Shown: positions 12,747-27,354, counted from the stretch's first letter. The stretch: DNA of 64,000 nucleotides from Carnobacteriaceae bacterium zg-84 (GCA_013874835.1 CP059430.1:1568864-1632863); one strand, 5' to 3'. The notes: generated from the sequence alone by a model not told the origin. Program-made: numbers and translations.

Positions 12747-13073
12747 TTACTCTGCCGTTGTTTCTTCTTCAACTTCAACATCATCACGTGGTTGTAAGTC
12801 TTCTACTGAAACAGTTGAGGTTGAAACAACACGTCCGATCGCACGGCGTTCAAATGTTAAATACACACCTTCACAATCAAGAACGACTGTATCGTCGTTT
12901 AATTCTTCTACAACTCCATGTAAACCACCGATTGTGACAATTTCAGTTCCTTTTTGAATTGAATTCATCATTTCTTGCATTGCTTGCATACGTTTTTTTT
13001 GTGTTCTTGACATGAAAAACATCATACCACCAACAATAATAATCATTGGTAAAAAATTTAATAATCCTTCCAT
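12747..13073 (-). CDS. yajC: YajC, accessory subunit of the Sec translocase
   Basis: 108 residues. One membrane helix (about residues 4-21, LNFLPMIIIVGGMMFFM) is followed by RTQKKRMQAMQEMMNSIQKG and the TIGGLHGVVEEL block that define YajC. An acidic tail (VEVEEETTAE) ends the protein. It is 12 bp after tgt, the usual tgt-yajC arrangement; it assists SecDF/SecYEG at the membrane. Confidence 0.93.
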   Translation of the reverse strand: MEGLLNFLPMIIIVGGMMFFMSRTQKKRMQAMQEMMNSIQKGTEIVTIGGLHGVVEELNDDTVVLDCEGVYLTFERRAIGRVVSTSTVSVEDLQPRDDVEVEEETTAE

Positions 13074-13085
13074 TTTTATGCTCCT

Positions 13086-15663
<2,578 letters not shown>

Positions 15664-15675
15664 TTTTTACTCTCC

Positions 15676-17124
15676 TTATAGTACTGGTTTTTGTTTATAG
15701 TATTGTGTTTCTGTTTCAAATGCTTGTGCCACTTGATACAATGTTACTTCATCATAGTAACGACCAATTAACTGCATACCAATTGGTAATCCATTTTTAT
15801 CAAAACCTGCTGGCATAGATAAAGCTGGAACACCCGCTAAGTTTACTGGTACAGTTAATAAATCTGCCATGTACATAGCGATAGGATCATCTAAATGCTC
15901 TCCAATACCAAAGGCTGTTGTCGTTGTTGTTGGTCCTAAGATAACATCGTATTTTTCAAAAACATCTTCAAAGTCTTGTTTAATCAATGTTCTAATCTGA
16001 CCTGCTTTTTTAAAGTAAGCATCGTAATAACCAGAACTTAATGAAAATGTTCCTAACATAATACGACGTTTTACTTCTGTTCCAAAACCTTCCGAACGGC
16101 TGTTGACATAAACATCTTCTAAATTAGATACATTTTCAGAACGATACCCATAGCGAATACCGTCAAAACGTTGTAAATTAGATGATGCTTCAGATGAAGC
16201 AATAATATAATATGCTGGAATACCATATTTAGAATGCGGTAAACTCACTTCTTCTACAATGGCACCTAATTGTCTATATATATCCGCCGCTTTTAAAATA
16301 CTTTCACGAATTTCTTTGCTAATACCCTCTTGTAAATATTCTGTTGGTAAAGCAATGCGTAATCCTTTAACACTTGTTGTTAATTTTTCAGAAAAATCCG
16401 GAACAGATAAAGCAGACGATGTAGAATCATGTTTATCTACTCCACTAATCGTTTGTAAAACAAGTGCATTGTCTTTAACCGTATGCGTCATTGGACCAAT
16501 TTGATCTAAACTTGATGCAAATGCAATTAAACCATAGCGAGATACACGTCCATATGTTGGTTTCATTCCGATCAAGTTCGTGAATGCTGCTGGTTGACGG
16601 ATACTCCCTCCTGTATCAGACCCTAGAGATGCTGGTACTTCTAAAGAGGCAACCGCCGCTGCAGAACCACCAGAAGAACCACCAGGAATTTTAGTTAAAT
16701 CATATGGATTTTTTGTTTTGGCAAAGTACGATGTTTCTGTACTTCCACCCATGGCAAATTCATCCATATTTAATTTTCCGATTGTCACAGCACCCGCATG
16801 ATTTAATTTTTCCATAACTGTCGCATTATAAATTGGTACAAAATCTTCTAGCATACGACTTGCTGCCGTTGTTTTTAAACCTTTTGTAACGATATTATCT
16901 TTAATACCAATTGGTAAGCCTTGCAAGGTAAAGTTATCTTTATCATACCCTTTTTCATCACTTTGTTTTGCTTGCTCTAAGGCTTGTTCTTTGTTTAACG
17001 CTAAAAATGCCTCAACTTTTCCGTCCACTTGTGCAATTCTATCGAAAGCACGTTCTGTCAATTCGACAGATGTGATCTCTTTATTGGCTAGAGCTGTATG
17101 CATCTCATATAATGTTTCAAACAT
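15676..17124 (-). CDS. gatA: Asp/Glu-tRNA amidotransferase subunit A (amidase)
   Basis: A 482-residue amidase-signature enzyme that releases ammonia from glutamine for GatB. The Ser-cisSer-Lys triad is visible: Lys in GLPIGIKDN, the glycine/serine loop [14 protein letters not shown], and the nucleophile in [12 protein letters not shown]. Its ATG overlaps the gatC stop codon by one base (TAATG), so translation is probably coupled. Confidence 0.97.
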   Translation of the reverse strand: MFETLYEMHTALANKEITSVELTERAFDRIAQVDGKVEAFLALNKEQALEQAKQSDEKGYDKDNFTLQGLPIGIKDNIVTKGLKTTAASRMLEDFVPIYNATVMEKLNHAGAVTIGKLNMDEFAMGGSTETSYFAKTKNPYDLTKIPGGSSGGSAAAVASLEVPASLGSDTGGSIRQPAAFTNLIGMKPTYGRVSRYGLIAFASSLDQIGPMTHTVKDNALVLQTISGVDKHDSTSSALSVPDFSEKLTTSVKGLRIALPTEYLQEGISKEIRESILKAADIYRQLGAIVEEVSLPHSKYGIPAYYIIASSEASSNLQRFDGIRYGYRSENVSNLEDVYVNSRSEGFGTEVKRRIMLGTFSLSSGYYDAYFKKAGQIRTLIKQDFEDVFEKYDVILGPTTTTTAFGIGEHLDDPIAMYMADLLTVPVNLAGVPALSMPAGFDKNGLPIGMQLIGRYYDEVTLYQVAQAFETETQYYKQKPVL

Positions 17125-17426
17125 TATGCGTCACCTCCACCTTCTATCATTGCAGGTACTTTAATGAACCCATCTGCACCATGTGGAACATTTTCAAACA
17201 ACTCTGTTCTATCGGTTCCTTGTTCTGCAATATCTTCTCTAAATACATTTACAACGGGATACCCATGTGTTGTAACAGGTACACCTGTTGTATCGACTTC
17301 GTTTAATTGTTCAACCATGTCAATGATATTACTTAATTTTTCAGTAAATCCTACTATTTCATTCTCTTTAAAAGACAATTTTGCTAGCTTGGCAACATGG
17401 TACACATCTTTTTCTGTAATCGCCAT
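17124..17426 (-). CDS. gatC: Asp/Glu-tRNA amidotransferase subunit C
   Basis: 100 residues; the small helical subunit that wraps GatA and GatB together. The ATG at 17426 ([17 protein letters not shown]) is preceded by AAAGGAAG; the frame is open upstream but without a ribosome site. The C-terminus [13 protein letters not shown]-like tail ([14 protein letters not shown]) is typical. First gene of gatC-gatA-gatB-tgt-yajC-comN-like, all within a few bases of each other. Confidence 0.95.
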   Translation of the reverse strand: MAITEKDVYHVAKLAKLSFKENEIVGFTEKLSNIIDMVEQLNEVDTTGVPVTTHGYPVVNVFREDIAEQGTDRTELFENVPHGADGFIKVPAMIEGGGDA

Positions 17427-17520
17427 TAAATTCTTCCTTTCGATAGTTATACAAAATATAGTATACCATAAGTATTTTAGAAACACGAAACCAAAATACT
17501 TTATTTATCGTAAAATATGA

Positions 17521-17568
17521 GAAAATCCTCACAAAGAGAGGAGATTACTCTCTTTGTGAGGATTTTTT
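17521..17568 (-). terminator. Bidirectional-looking terminator after the YtrA-type operon
   Basis: A 19-bp stem AAAATCCTCACAAAGAGAG (17522-17540) with its complement (17548-17566) and T tracts on both sides. It separates the ABC operon from the gat operon. Confidence 0.85.
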
Positions 17569-18244
17569 ATCTGATAAGTAGTTTTCGATTGATTATATAA
17601 TAAATAGCTATTAACAAAGCATTCATACCGACTAAAAACACAGTCATATGAATAGCATTCATCACACCGTGTTGTATATCAAATAATATTATCATCCATT
17701 TTAACAACACTTCATGATAGTTCACTTCAGAACCAATAAAACCTATACCAAAACTAATGATAAGCAATGTATAAAATAAATAGTTACCGAATTTCACATA
17801 TAAACTTCCCATTAAAATAGACACCATGGCAATTAAAAATGCTTCAAAAACTAAAATGACAACACCGCTAAATATGTACGTATGATGATAAACGGCACCA
17901 TCTACATATATACGGATACCTAAGTTTTTTAAAAGGAAGCCACTCACAACGACTAGTATAGACATGGTCATAATCATGGCTATTGCCACTAATAGCGTTG
18001 AGAAAAAGAGTTGTTTTCTTGTATATTGATTTCTCAACAAAAACTCAAAATAAGTTGCTACATTGTATCCTATAAAAAAAATACCTATTCCTAAAATACT
18101 CACAATATCTATTGTGAAATCTTGTAAGTAGTATCCTACTAAAAAATAAGAAATTAAAGCGAGCGCACTTAATATACTCGATATTATTAGACTTATCTTT
18201 AATAGTTTAAGGAACTGAAAGAGGAATAATTGCTGTAGTTTCAT
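17567..18244 (-). CDS. ABC transporter permease (YtrC/YtrD-type), second copy
   Basis: A 225-residue protein with about six hydrophobic segments and no soluble domain. It is a paralogue of the gene just upstream: both carry NQ(F/Y)TRKQ after the second helix and a GxLY(L/V)KF segment in the middle. It should form the membrane part of the ABC exporter encoded by this GntR-ATPase-permease-permease operon. 12 bp separate it from the first permease; a strong terminator overlaps its end. Substrate unknown; in Bacillus the ytr operon responds to cell-wall antibiotics. Confidence 0.75.
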   Translation of the reverse strand: MKLQQLFLFQFLKLLKISLIISSILSALALISYFLVGYYLQDFTIDIVSILGIGIFFIGYNVATYFEFLLRNQYTRKQLFFSTLLVAIAMIMTMSILVVVSGFLLKNLGIRIYVDGAVYHHTYIFSGVVILVFEAFLIAMVSILMGSLYVKFGNYLFYTLLIISFGIGFIGSEVNYHEVLLKWMIILFDIQHGVMNAIHMTVFLVGMNALLIAIYYIINRKLLIR

Positions 18245-18256
18245 ACTTATTCTCCT

Positions 18257-18934
18257 TTATTTCATCACTATTTTTTTATTGATAGCTGCATTTATAAACA
18301 TAAAACACGCAATCAATCCAAATACAATTTCGACAAGATTAAATGCATGAAAGGCTCCATTTTGAAAACCTGTTAAGCGAATGACTAAAATTACGATTGA
18401 TTCTTTAAAAAAATACATGAGAATTTCGAGACTAACCGGTAAAGTAAACCACAGTATAACCGCTATTATCACAACTATTTTTTTATTGAATTTTAAATAG
18501 AGAAGCCCGATTAGCATACCAATTTGTGTCATCAAAATACCTAAACCAATATAAAATACTTTATCCAAAAAACCAAAAGTATTATAAAAAGAAAGAGCAC
18601 TTTCATACGGACTAAGTTTATGTAAAGAAAACGCCAGTTGTTCAAAAATCAAATTTTGTGCATACATCATACAAGCCATGATACAAAATGTCGTACAAAA
18701 ACTAATGTAGATTTGTTTTCGAGTGAATTGATTTGTTAAGAAAAAGGAATAATATTTTATCATTGTAGCACTTGCTATCAGTAATACCGTAATAGAAGTA
18801 GTACTCACTGATTTTAATGGAAAAGGAAAAGCAACAATTAACAATGTGAATAAATAAACAAATATGACACTCATTCCATAGAATATTTGTTTTAAAAGAA
18901 ACTTGCTTGGTGCATGATATACCATCTTAAACAA
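18257..18934 (-). CDS. ABC transporter permease (YtrC/YtrD-type), first copy
   Basis: A 225-residue membrane protein, six predicted helices, with FFLTNQFTRKQIYIS near residue 65 matching FLLRNQYTRKQLFFS of the next gene. Its start overlaps the end of the ATPase frame by 8 bp. Equal length and shared motifs suggest a gene duplication giving a heterodimeric permease. Confidence 0.75.
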   Translation of the reverse strand: MFKMVYHAPSKFLLKQIFYGMSVIFVYLFTLLIVAFPFPLKSVSTTSITVLLIASATMIKYYSFFLTNQFTRKQIYISFCTTFCIMACMMYAQNLIFEQLAFSLHKLSPYESALSFYNTFGFLDKVFYIGLGILMTQIGMLIGLLYLKFNKKIVVIIAVILWFTLPVSLEILMYFFKESIVILVIRLTGFQNGAFHAFNLVEIVFGLIACFMFINAAINKKIVMK

Positions 18935-19783
18935 CTCCTTTATCTGTTAATTTCACAAATATTTTTTGTAAGTTAATTGCTGAAACAGTTAGTGTTTCAG
19001 GTAAATCATCTTCTACTGTACCTAATATATAAGCAACACTCAATGCTCCTATTGTGTCAATGTCTAAAACATTTTTACCAGCTGCATACTGTTGAACATC
19101 TTGTGTGTTTCCAGATATACTATATCCTCGTTCTAATAATGTATCGACATCTTCATCAAGGAGCACTCTTCCTTTATCAATAATAACAACGTGCTCTACC
19201 ACATGTGCAATTTCTTCAATTAAATGTGTAGCAATAATAATGGTATGTGGTCTATCTTCATATCCTTGTAATAAAAGTTTATAAAATAATTCACGGTGAT
19301 TGGCGTCTAATCCTAAAATAGGCTCATCATAAATAACATACGGCACATGATTGTTCATAGCTAAGACTAATTTCAAAATCGTTTGGTAACCTGTAGAAAG
19401 TTTAGAAGCTTTTTCTTGAGAGGTAGTCCAAATAATTCTGCATGTTTTAAAGCTTTTTCTTTATCAAAATTAAGATGAAACTGCTGTGTCCAATGTAAAA
19501 TTTCTTTGACTTTCATATCTTTGGGAAAAGTTGCCTCAGCACTCATGATATAAACATCTTTTAAAACATTCGCATTTTCTGTTAGCACTTCATTGTCGAG
19601 TAGTACAGTTCCCTCATCTGCAAATAATTGATTTGTAATAATTTTCATTAGTGTAGATTTACCAGCACCATTTCTACCTAATAAAGCATAAATTTTATCT
19701 TCTTGAAAAGTCATACTGACATTCTCTAATACAATAGATTTACCAAAATGTTTTTTTATATTTTTTACTTGAATACTATTCAT
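18927..19783 (-). pseudogene. ABC transporter ATP-binding protein (YtrB-type), split by a frameshift
   Basis: The gene starts at ATG 19783 (MNSIQVKNIKKHFG) and holds Walker A LLGRNGAGKST. At 19409-19417 the minus strand reads AAGAAAAAG; after this the zero frame runs to a stop at 19373 (...NFLQVTKRF), while the -1 frame continues as ASKLSTGYQTILKLVLAMN, i.e. the signature helix, then Walker B VIYDEPILGLD and the H-loop ATHLIEE down to 18927. One lost A in the run, a sequencing error, or a -1 ribosomal slip at AAAAAG would all explain it. The start overlaps the GntR gene by 8 bp. Without frame restoration no working ATPase is made. Confidence 0.8.
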
Positions 19784-20147
19784 GAGCAAATCCCTCCTTA
19801 ATGACTGCAACAACTTCTTCTTGTGTCATGTTTAATTTTTTTGCTTCTTCGATAAACTGTTTTAATAATTTTTCTTTAAATATATCTTTTCTTTTTTCAC
19901 GAATTTTGTCTTGAGCACCTATTTTTACAAACATTCCCATTCCCCTTTTTTTATACAATATGTCTTCTTCAACAAGTTTATTCATGCCTTTTAATACGGT
20001 ATGTGGATTGATAGACAAAGATACCGACAATTCTGTAGTTGAGGGAACTTGTTGTTCTTCTTTTATGACACCCGTAAAAATTAAATTTTCTAACTGTTCT
20101 GCTATTTGCAAAAAAATTGGAATATTACTCGTTGGATTGATTTGCAT
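19776..20147 (-). CDS. GntR-family regulator, YtrA subfamily
   Basis: 123 residues: a winged helix (QQVPSTTELSVSLSINPHTVLKGMNKLVEEDILYKKRG) and a short C-terminal dimer helix instead of the large effector domain of other GntR proteins, which is the YtrA layout. First gene of an operon with an ABC ATPase and two permeases. Matching half-sites TTAGTTAGT...TTAACTAACTAA stand upstream and are likely its operator, so it probably represses its own operon. Confidence 0.88.
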   Translation of the reverse strand: MQINPTSNIPIFLQIAEQLENLIFTGVIKEEQQVPSTTELSVSLSINPHTVLKGMNKLVEEDILYKKRGMGMFVKIGAQDKIREKRKDIFKEKLLKQFIEEAKKLNMTQEEVVAVIKEGFAHE

Positions 20148-20179
20148 ATTGGACTCCTTTCTTTTTATTTATCACCCGT

Positions 20180-20222
20180 TCATTAGTTAGTCACTTAACT
20201 AACTAACCGTTTAACTAATTGT
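20180..20222 (-). promoter_or_regulatory. Likely YtrA-type operator
   Basis: Repeated TTAGTTA/TAACTAA half-sites: TTAGTTAGT (20184-20192) facing TTAACTAACTAA (20195-20206), with a further TTAACTAA at 20211-20218. They stand 33-70 bp upstream of the GntR start codon. Operator function is inferred from their position. Confidence 0.6.
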
Positions 20223-20253
20223 AGAATAGAAACTATAGTATGTCAATAGAAAA

Positions 20254-20300
20254 ACAGTGGTTGACCCAATTATGATTTTTTGGGTCAACCACTGTAAAAG
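20254..20300 (-). terminator. Terminator after camS
   Basis: 15-bp perfect stem ACAGTGGTTGACCCA (20254-20268 with 20281-20295) followed by TTTT on the minus strand. Confidence 0.85.
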
Positions 20301-20305
20301 ATTTA

Positions 20306-21361
20306 TTAGTGCAACACAACGGAATGAAATACTGTTTCGCCTTGTTTTTTATGAATAACGGCTTCTGTTCCACGAACAGATTCGACTTTGATTTTAACGT
20401 TGAGATTACTTGCGCTATATGCATTTGCTTTTTCAACTAAAAATTGTGTTAAAGCAATCATTTCAGACTGTCCATAAAATTGTGTTGTCACGGTTATATT
20501 CAATTCACTCATTGTGCCGTCAATAAATGTTGCTTCCCCTACAATCCCATTTAAGTTAGGGAAGAAGCTTTCAACAGATTTTTTAAAAGTAGAGAAAACA
20601 CTGACATCATCTGTTTTATCATTATCTAAGGGAAATAGACGTTTTTCAACATTTACTGGTTTCCATTCAGATAAAGACACACCTGATTTAGATACGGCAT
20701 AAGATAAGTACGAACCTCGTGAGGCGCCGTTATCAATAGATTGTTTGAATAAACCAATAAGGATAGGGATATTTCCCATGCCTTCTTTCGTTCTAATACG
20801 TTCAACAATTTTTGTTGCTGCTTCTTTTCCTAATTCTAATAAATTATTGTCCGATAATAGTGTATCGTTTACTTGCGGATTTAAGGCAATACCAATACTA
20901 ACACCATTTAACTCATATCCATTATCTACTAAAAGCATATAATCCTGTTCTAAAATAGTTGAGATAGCTTTAGGTGTGTTAGATTTATTTAATCCATCTG
21001 GATTTTCTCCATTTTGAACTTGTAACCATTTTTGGATATCTTGATTTGGTAGGTATTGACCTTCTAAAAAATAATATTGATTCGCAGGAAATTGTATTTT
21101 AGATAAGTCAGTCAATCCTACTTCAAATTCAGCAATATTGACTGGTGTTAATAATGTCAATGATGCTCCTCTTGTTTTTGATGTCGGATATTTCCCGTCT
21201 AATAATATCATTTTATAGTCATTAGCATTATCACTATTATTTGTCACAACAACATTTCCTTCATCGGAGACTTTTTGTGTTTGAGGTGTACTGTTATTTT
21301 TAGCACATCCAACAAGGACAAAAAGAAACGCAATTAGCAGTGCTCTTTTATAAAATTTCAC
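20306..21361 (-). CDS. camS: CamS-family lipoprotein (sex pheromone precursor family)
   Basis: A 351-residue surface lipoprotein. The GTG start at 21361 follows AGGTGG. The signal peptide ends in the lipobox LVGC (C19), where lipidation and anchoring would occur. The mature part has the CamS blocks DGKYPTSKTRGASLTLLTPVN and IPILIGLFKQ. In enterococci signal-peptide fragments of such lipoproteins are secreted as conjugation pheromones; the cellular role of the mature protein is not known. The pcrA-ligA-camS order is conserved in Firmicutes; it starts 3 bp after the ligA stop. Confidence 0.9.
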   Translation of the reverse strand: MKFYKRALLIAFLFVLVGCAKNNSTPQTQKVSDEGNVVVTNNSDNANDYKMILLDGKYPTSKTRGASLTLLTPVNIAEFEVGLTDLSKIQFPANQYYFLEGQYLPNQDIQKWLQVQNGENPDGLNKSNTPKAISTILEQDYMLLVDNGYELNGVSIGIALNPQVNDTLLSDNNLLELGKEAATKIVERIRTKEGMGNIPILIGLFKQSIDNGASRGSYLSYAVSKSGVSLSEWKPVNVEKRLFPLDNDKTDDVSVFSTFKKSVESFFPNLNGIVGEATFIDGTMSELNITVTTQFYGQSEMIALTQFLVEKANAYSASNLNVKIKVESVRGTEAVIHKKQGETVFHSVVLH

Positions 21362-21364
21362 TCA

Positions 21365-23392
<2,028 letters not shown>

Positions 23393-23421
23393 TTATAAAA
23401 TTATCAAAGTAAAAGATAAAT

Positions 23422-25617
23422 TTAGATTTTTTCAACTGGTGCAAATGCTGCTAACAGTGTCTTAATGCCTTGGTTTTCAAATGCAATATCTATTGTTGTA
23501 TCTACATCTTTACCACTAATTCGCACAACTCTACCAATACCCCATTTTGTATGTTTTACTTTATCACCAACACTAAATTGTCGGTTCTCTTGCGTCACAA
23601 CTTTCTTTTGTACAAAAGGTACTTTAAATGGTTTTGTTATCGTTGTTTGTGGTGTTATATTTTCAGGTACATCAACATACACATCGCTAATCTCTTCTAA
23701 AAAGCGTGAAGCTCTATTTCGTTTAACATCACCATATAGCAATCTAGAACTGGCATGTGTCAGAAATAATTTTTTCTCTGCCCGAGTCATCCCAACATAC
23801 ATCAAGCGTCTTTCTTCCTCTATATCTTCTTCAAACACACTTCTACTTGAAGGAAAAATAGTTTCTTCCATACCCACTATAAACACAACTGGAAATTCTA
23901 ATCCTTTGGCTGCATGTAGTGTCATCAATGTGACATAATGCTCATTTGTTTCATCTTCTTCAAGCGTTCCGTCCAAAGCAAAATCGGACAAGAAACGCGT
24001 TAATGGAGAAATTACTTCTTCTATATCTTCTAAATTTTCTGTTTGTAATTGTTCATCAAATGTTTTGGTAACAGACTTAAATTCTTGAATATTTTCTAGT
24101 CTTGCTTGAGCTTCTAATGTCCCTTCCATTTCAAGACATTCAGTATATCCTGATTTTTCTAGTAACATATCTAATAATTGTGTTATCGTCGATTCTTCCA
24201 ATGCTATTTGGCATTTTTTAATAAGCGCTACAAAAGATAAAATCCCATTTTTTGCCTTTGTTCCTAAACCAGTTTCTTCTAAGTGCTCTGTTGCTTCAAA
24301 AAGAGAATAATTACGTTCTCTTGCAAAACTAGCTAATTTTTCCAAGCTTGTTTTTCCAACACTACGCTTAGGTACATTCACAACTCTCTCAAAACTCAAA
24401 TCGTCTTTTGGATTATCAATCAAACGTAAATACGCTAAAATATCTTTGATTTCTAATCTATCATAGAATCGTAATCCCCCGTAAATTTTATAAGGTATAG
24501 CGTATTGCATAAATGCTTCTTCAAGAGAACGAGATTGTGCATTGGTACGATATAATACAGCTATATCATTATATTTTGATACATACACTTTTTCTGTTTG
24601 TAATTGCTTAATTTTTTGAGCAACATAACTCGCTTCATCTTTTTCTGAAAAGGCATTGTAAAGTGTAATCGTATCTCCTGTATCATTTTGTGTCCATAAT
24701 GTTTTAGCGACACGCTCTTGATTATTATCTATTACATTATTCGCTGCATTTAAAATGGTTTTAGTGGAACGATAATTTTGTTCCAGTAAAACTGTTTTTG
24801 CATTTGGAAAGTCTTTTTCAAAATTTAAAATATTGCTCATGTCAGCACCACGCCAACCATAAATACTTTGATCGGCATCCCCAACGACACAAATATTTTT
24901 AAAATAACGGCTTAATTGTCTAACTAATGTATACTGTGTTTTATTCGTATCTTGATACTCGTCAACATGAATATAGTGGAATTTTTGTTGATAATAGCTC
25001 AATACATCAGGATATTGTTCAAATAATTCCACAGTTTTCATAATTAGGTCATCAAAATCAAACAACTGATTTTTCATCAGCAAGTTTTGATAATCTTGAT
25101 AACAGTCTGCAATAACATCCTCAAACCACGTAGATGCTTCCTCTTTCATACTTTCGGGTGTTAATAATTGGTTTTTTGCATCACTAATAACAGAAAGTAA
25201 TACTTTTTCATTTACCTTTTTTGGATCGTATCCTCTTTCTTTGATAACACGCTTCATCAATGTTTTTTGTTCACTTGTATCGGCAATAGAAAATTGACGA
25301 GAATAACCAATCAGTTCTGCTTCTCGTCTTAAAATACGTACGCACATGGAGTGAAATGTCGATACCCACATATCACGGGTCACATGACCTACTAATAACT
25401 CTAATCTCTCTTTCATTTCTTTTGCGGCTTTATTTGTGAATGTAATGGCTAAAATATTCCACGGATTGACATGCTTTTCTTCCACCAAATAGGCAATACG
25501 ATGTGTTAAAACACGTGTTTTTCCGCTACCAGCACCCGCCATAATCAGTAATGGTCCTTCTGTATGTTGAACAGCTTCTTTTTGACGTTCGTTCATTTTT
25601 TCAAGTAATTTACTCAT
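23422..25617 (-). CDS. pcrA: ATP-dependent DNA helicase PcrA (UvrD family)
   Basis: A 731-residue SF1A 3'-5' helicase for repair and replication restart. Walker A AGAGSGKTRVLTHR is near residue 28, motif II HVDEYQDTN near 220, QNYRST (motif IV region), and motif VI YVGMTRAEKKLFLTHA. The C-terminal tail ends in a Tudor-like fold (VGDKVKHTKWGIGRVVRI) that in PcrA contacts RNA polymerase. Its divergent neighbour is an ABC-F gene. Confidence 0.97.
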   Translation of the reverse strand: MSKLLEKMNERQKEAVQHTEGPLLIMAGAGSGKTRVLTHRIAYLVEEKHVNPWNILAITFTNKAAKEMKERLELLVGHVTRDMWVSTFHSMCVRILRREAELIGYSRQFSIADTSEQKTLMKRVIKERGYDPKKVNEKVLLSVISDAKNQLLTPESMKEEASTWFEDVIADCYQDYQNLLMKNQLFDFDDLIMKTVELFEQYPDVLSYYQQKFHYIHVDEYQDTNKTQYTLVRQLSRYFKNICVVGDADQSIYGWRGADMSNILNFEKDFPNAKTVLLEQNYRSTKTILNAANNVIDNNQERVAKTLWTQNDTGDTITLYNAFSEKDEASYVAQKIKQLQTEKVYVSKYNDIAVLYRTNAQSRSLEEAFMQYAIPYKIYGGLRFYDRLEIKDILAYLRLIDNPKDDLSFERVVNVPKRSVGKTSLEKLASFARERNYSLFEATEHLEETGLGTKAKNGILSFVALIKKCQIALEESTITQLLDMLLEKSGYTECLEMEGTLEAQARLENIQEFKSVTKTFDEQLQTENLEDIEEVISPLTRFLSDFALDGTLEEDETNEHYVTLMTLHAAKGLEFPVVFIVGMEETIFPSSRSVFEEDIEEERRLMYVGMTRAEKKLFLTHASSRLLYGDVKRNRASRFLEEISDVYVDVPENITPQTTITKPFKVPFVQKKVVTQENRQFSVGDKVKHTKWGIGRVVRISGKDVDTTIDIAFENQGIKTLLAAFAPVEKI

Positions 25618-25733
25618 CTATCTATCCTTTGTCATAAGACTATATTCTTCTAAAAAGTATACCAAAATTCATAGGGTAATACTAGTAAACACGTCGATGT
25701 CTAATAGAAAAATAGATTTCTTAGTATTTTTTC

Positions 25734-25762
25734 TTGCGAGAGTTTTTTCATTTTTATATAAT
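25734..25762 (+). promoter_or_regulatory. Promoter of the ABC-F gene
   Basis: -35 TTGCGA (25734-25739), 17 bp, -10 TATAAT (25757-25762), 31 bp before the ATG, with AAAAGGAG between. Confidence 0.75.
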
Positions 25763-25793
25763 ACGCATATTGAGTAAAGAAAAGGAGTTATCC

Positions 25794-27347
25794 ATGAGTA
25801 TATTAAACGTTGAACATTTAACACATGGTTTTGGGGATCGTGCTATTTTTGATGATGTATCATTTCGATTATTAAAAGGGGAACATATTGGTCTAATAGG
25901 TGCGAATGGAGAAGGAAAATCTACATTTATGAATATTATCACGGGAAAATTACAACCCGATGAAGGAAAAGTCGAATGGTCAAAGCGTGTACGTGTTGGT
26001 TATTTAGACCAGCATACTGTTTTAGAACAGGGAATGAGTATTCGTCAAGTACTACAAAGCGCATTTGAACACTTGTATGACATTGAAACAAGAATAAACG
26101 ACATCTATATGGAAATGGCAAATGAGAATGCTGACATGGATAGCTTAATGGAAGAAGTAGGTGAACTTCAAGAGTTACTAGAGCATCATGATTTTTATAT
26201 TATTGATGCAAAAGTTGAAGAAGTTGCTCGTGCTCTTGGCATTAGTGCATTCGGTTTAGACTCTGATGTAACAGAACTAAGTGGTGGTCAACGTACAAAA
26301 ATTTTGCTGGCAAAATTACTTTTGGAAAAACCTGATATTTTATTATTAGACGAGCCTACAAACTATTTAGATGCCGAGCATATTGAATGGCTCCGTAGAT
26401 ATTTACAAGAATACGAAAATGCGTTTATTTTAATTTCTCATGATATTCCATTTTTAAATAGTGTTATCAATTTAATTTATCACATGGACAACCAGTCTTT
26501 AACACGTTATATCGGAGATTATGATAAATTCCAAGAAGTATATGCTATGAAAAAAGCACAAATTGAGGCAGCCTATAATCGTCAACAAAAAGAAATTGCA
26601 GACTTAAAAGATTTTGTTGCACGTAATAAAGCACGCGTATCGACACGTAACATGGCTATGTCGCGTCAAAAAAAATTAGATAAAATGGATAAAATCGAAC
26701 TAGTTCAAGAAAAACCAAAACCGTCTTTTCATTTCCTACCCGCTAGAACTCCTGGACGTTTTATTTTTCAAGCAGAAAATCTTGTTATCGGCTACGATAC
26801 ACCTTTAACACAGCCTTTAAACTTAACAATGGAACGTGGACAAAAAATTGCAATTATTGGTTCAAATGGTATCGGGAAAACAACTTTGTTAAAAAGTTTG
26901 TTAGGGCTTATCCAAACTCTTGAGGGGAAAGTTGAAAAAGGAGAATTTTTAGAGATAGGTTACTTTGAACAAGAAATGTCTGGAGATTTATCTAAAACAT
27001 GCCTAAATGAGATATGGGACACATTCCCTTATTTAAATCAAGCTGAAGTGAGAGCTGCTCTTGCAAAATGTGGCTTAACAACAAAACACATCGAAAGTCA
27101 AGTACGTGTTTTAAGTGGGGGAGAACAAGCAAAAGTGCGCTTATGTAAACTACAAAATCAAGAAAGTAATGTACTCATTTTAGATGAACCAACCAATCAC
27201 TTAGATGTAGATGCTAAAGAAGAATTAAAACGAGCATTAAAAGAATATAAAGGAAGTATTTTAATGGTGTGTCATGAACCAGAGTTTTACGAAGGACTTA
27301 TCACAGATATTTGGGACTTTTCAAAATACTCCGTAAAACGTGGGTAA
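25794..27347 (+). CDS. ABC-F family ATPase (YfmM-like)
   Basis: 517 residues with two ATP-binding cassettes and no membrane domain, the ABC-F design of ribosome-associated factors. The ATG at 25794 (MSILNVEHLTHGFGDRAIF) follows AAAAGGAG. NBD1: Walker A GANGEGKST, signature LSGGQRTKILLAK, Walker B ILLLDEPTN. The linker (about residues 240-310) is charged. NBD2: GSNGIGKTT, LSGGEQAKVRLCK, VLILDEPTN. It may relieve stalled ribosomes or confer antibiotic tolerance; the paralogue name is from recall of the N-terminal sequence and not certain. Confidence 0.88.
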   Translation: MSILNVEHLTHGFGDRAIFDDVSFRLLKGEHIGLIGANGEGKSTFMNIITGKLQPDEGKVEWSKRVRVGYLDQHTVLEQGMSIRQVLQSAFEHLYDIETRINDIYMEMANENADMDSLMEEVGELQELLEHHDFYIIDAKVEEVARALGISAFGLDSDVTELSGGQRTKILLAKLLLEKPDILLLDEPTNYLDAEHIEWLRRYLQEYENAFILISHDIPFLNSVINLIYHMDNQSLTRYIGDYDKFQEVYAMKKAQIEAAYNRQQKEIADLKDFVARNKARVSTRNMAMSRQKKLDKMDKIELVQEKPKPSFHFLPARTPGRFIFQAENLVIGYDTPLTQPLNLTMERGQKIAIIGSNGIGKTTLLKSLLGLIQTLEGKVEKGEFLEIGYFEQEMSGDLSKTCLNEIWDTFPYLNQAEVRAALAKCGLTTKHIESQVRVLSGGEQAKVRLCKLQNQESNVLILDEPTNHLDVDAKEELKRALKEYKGSILMVCHEPEFYEGLITDIWDFSKYSVKRG

Positions 27348-27354
27348 TTGTATA

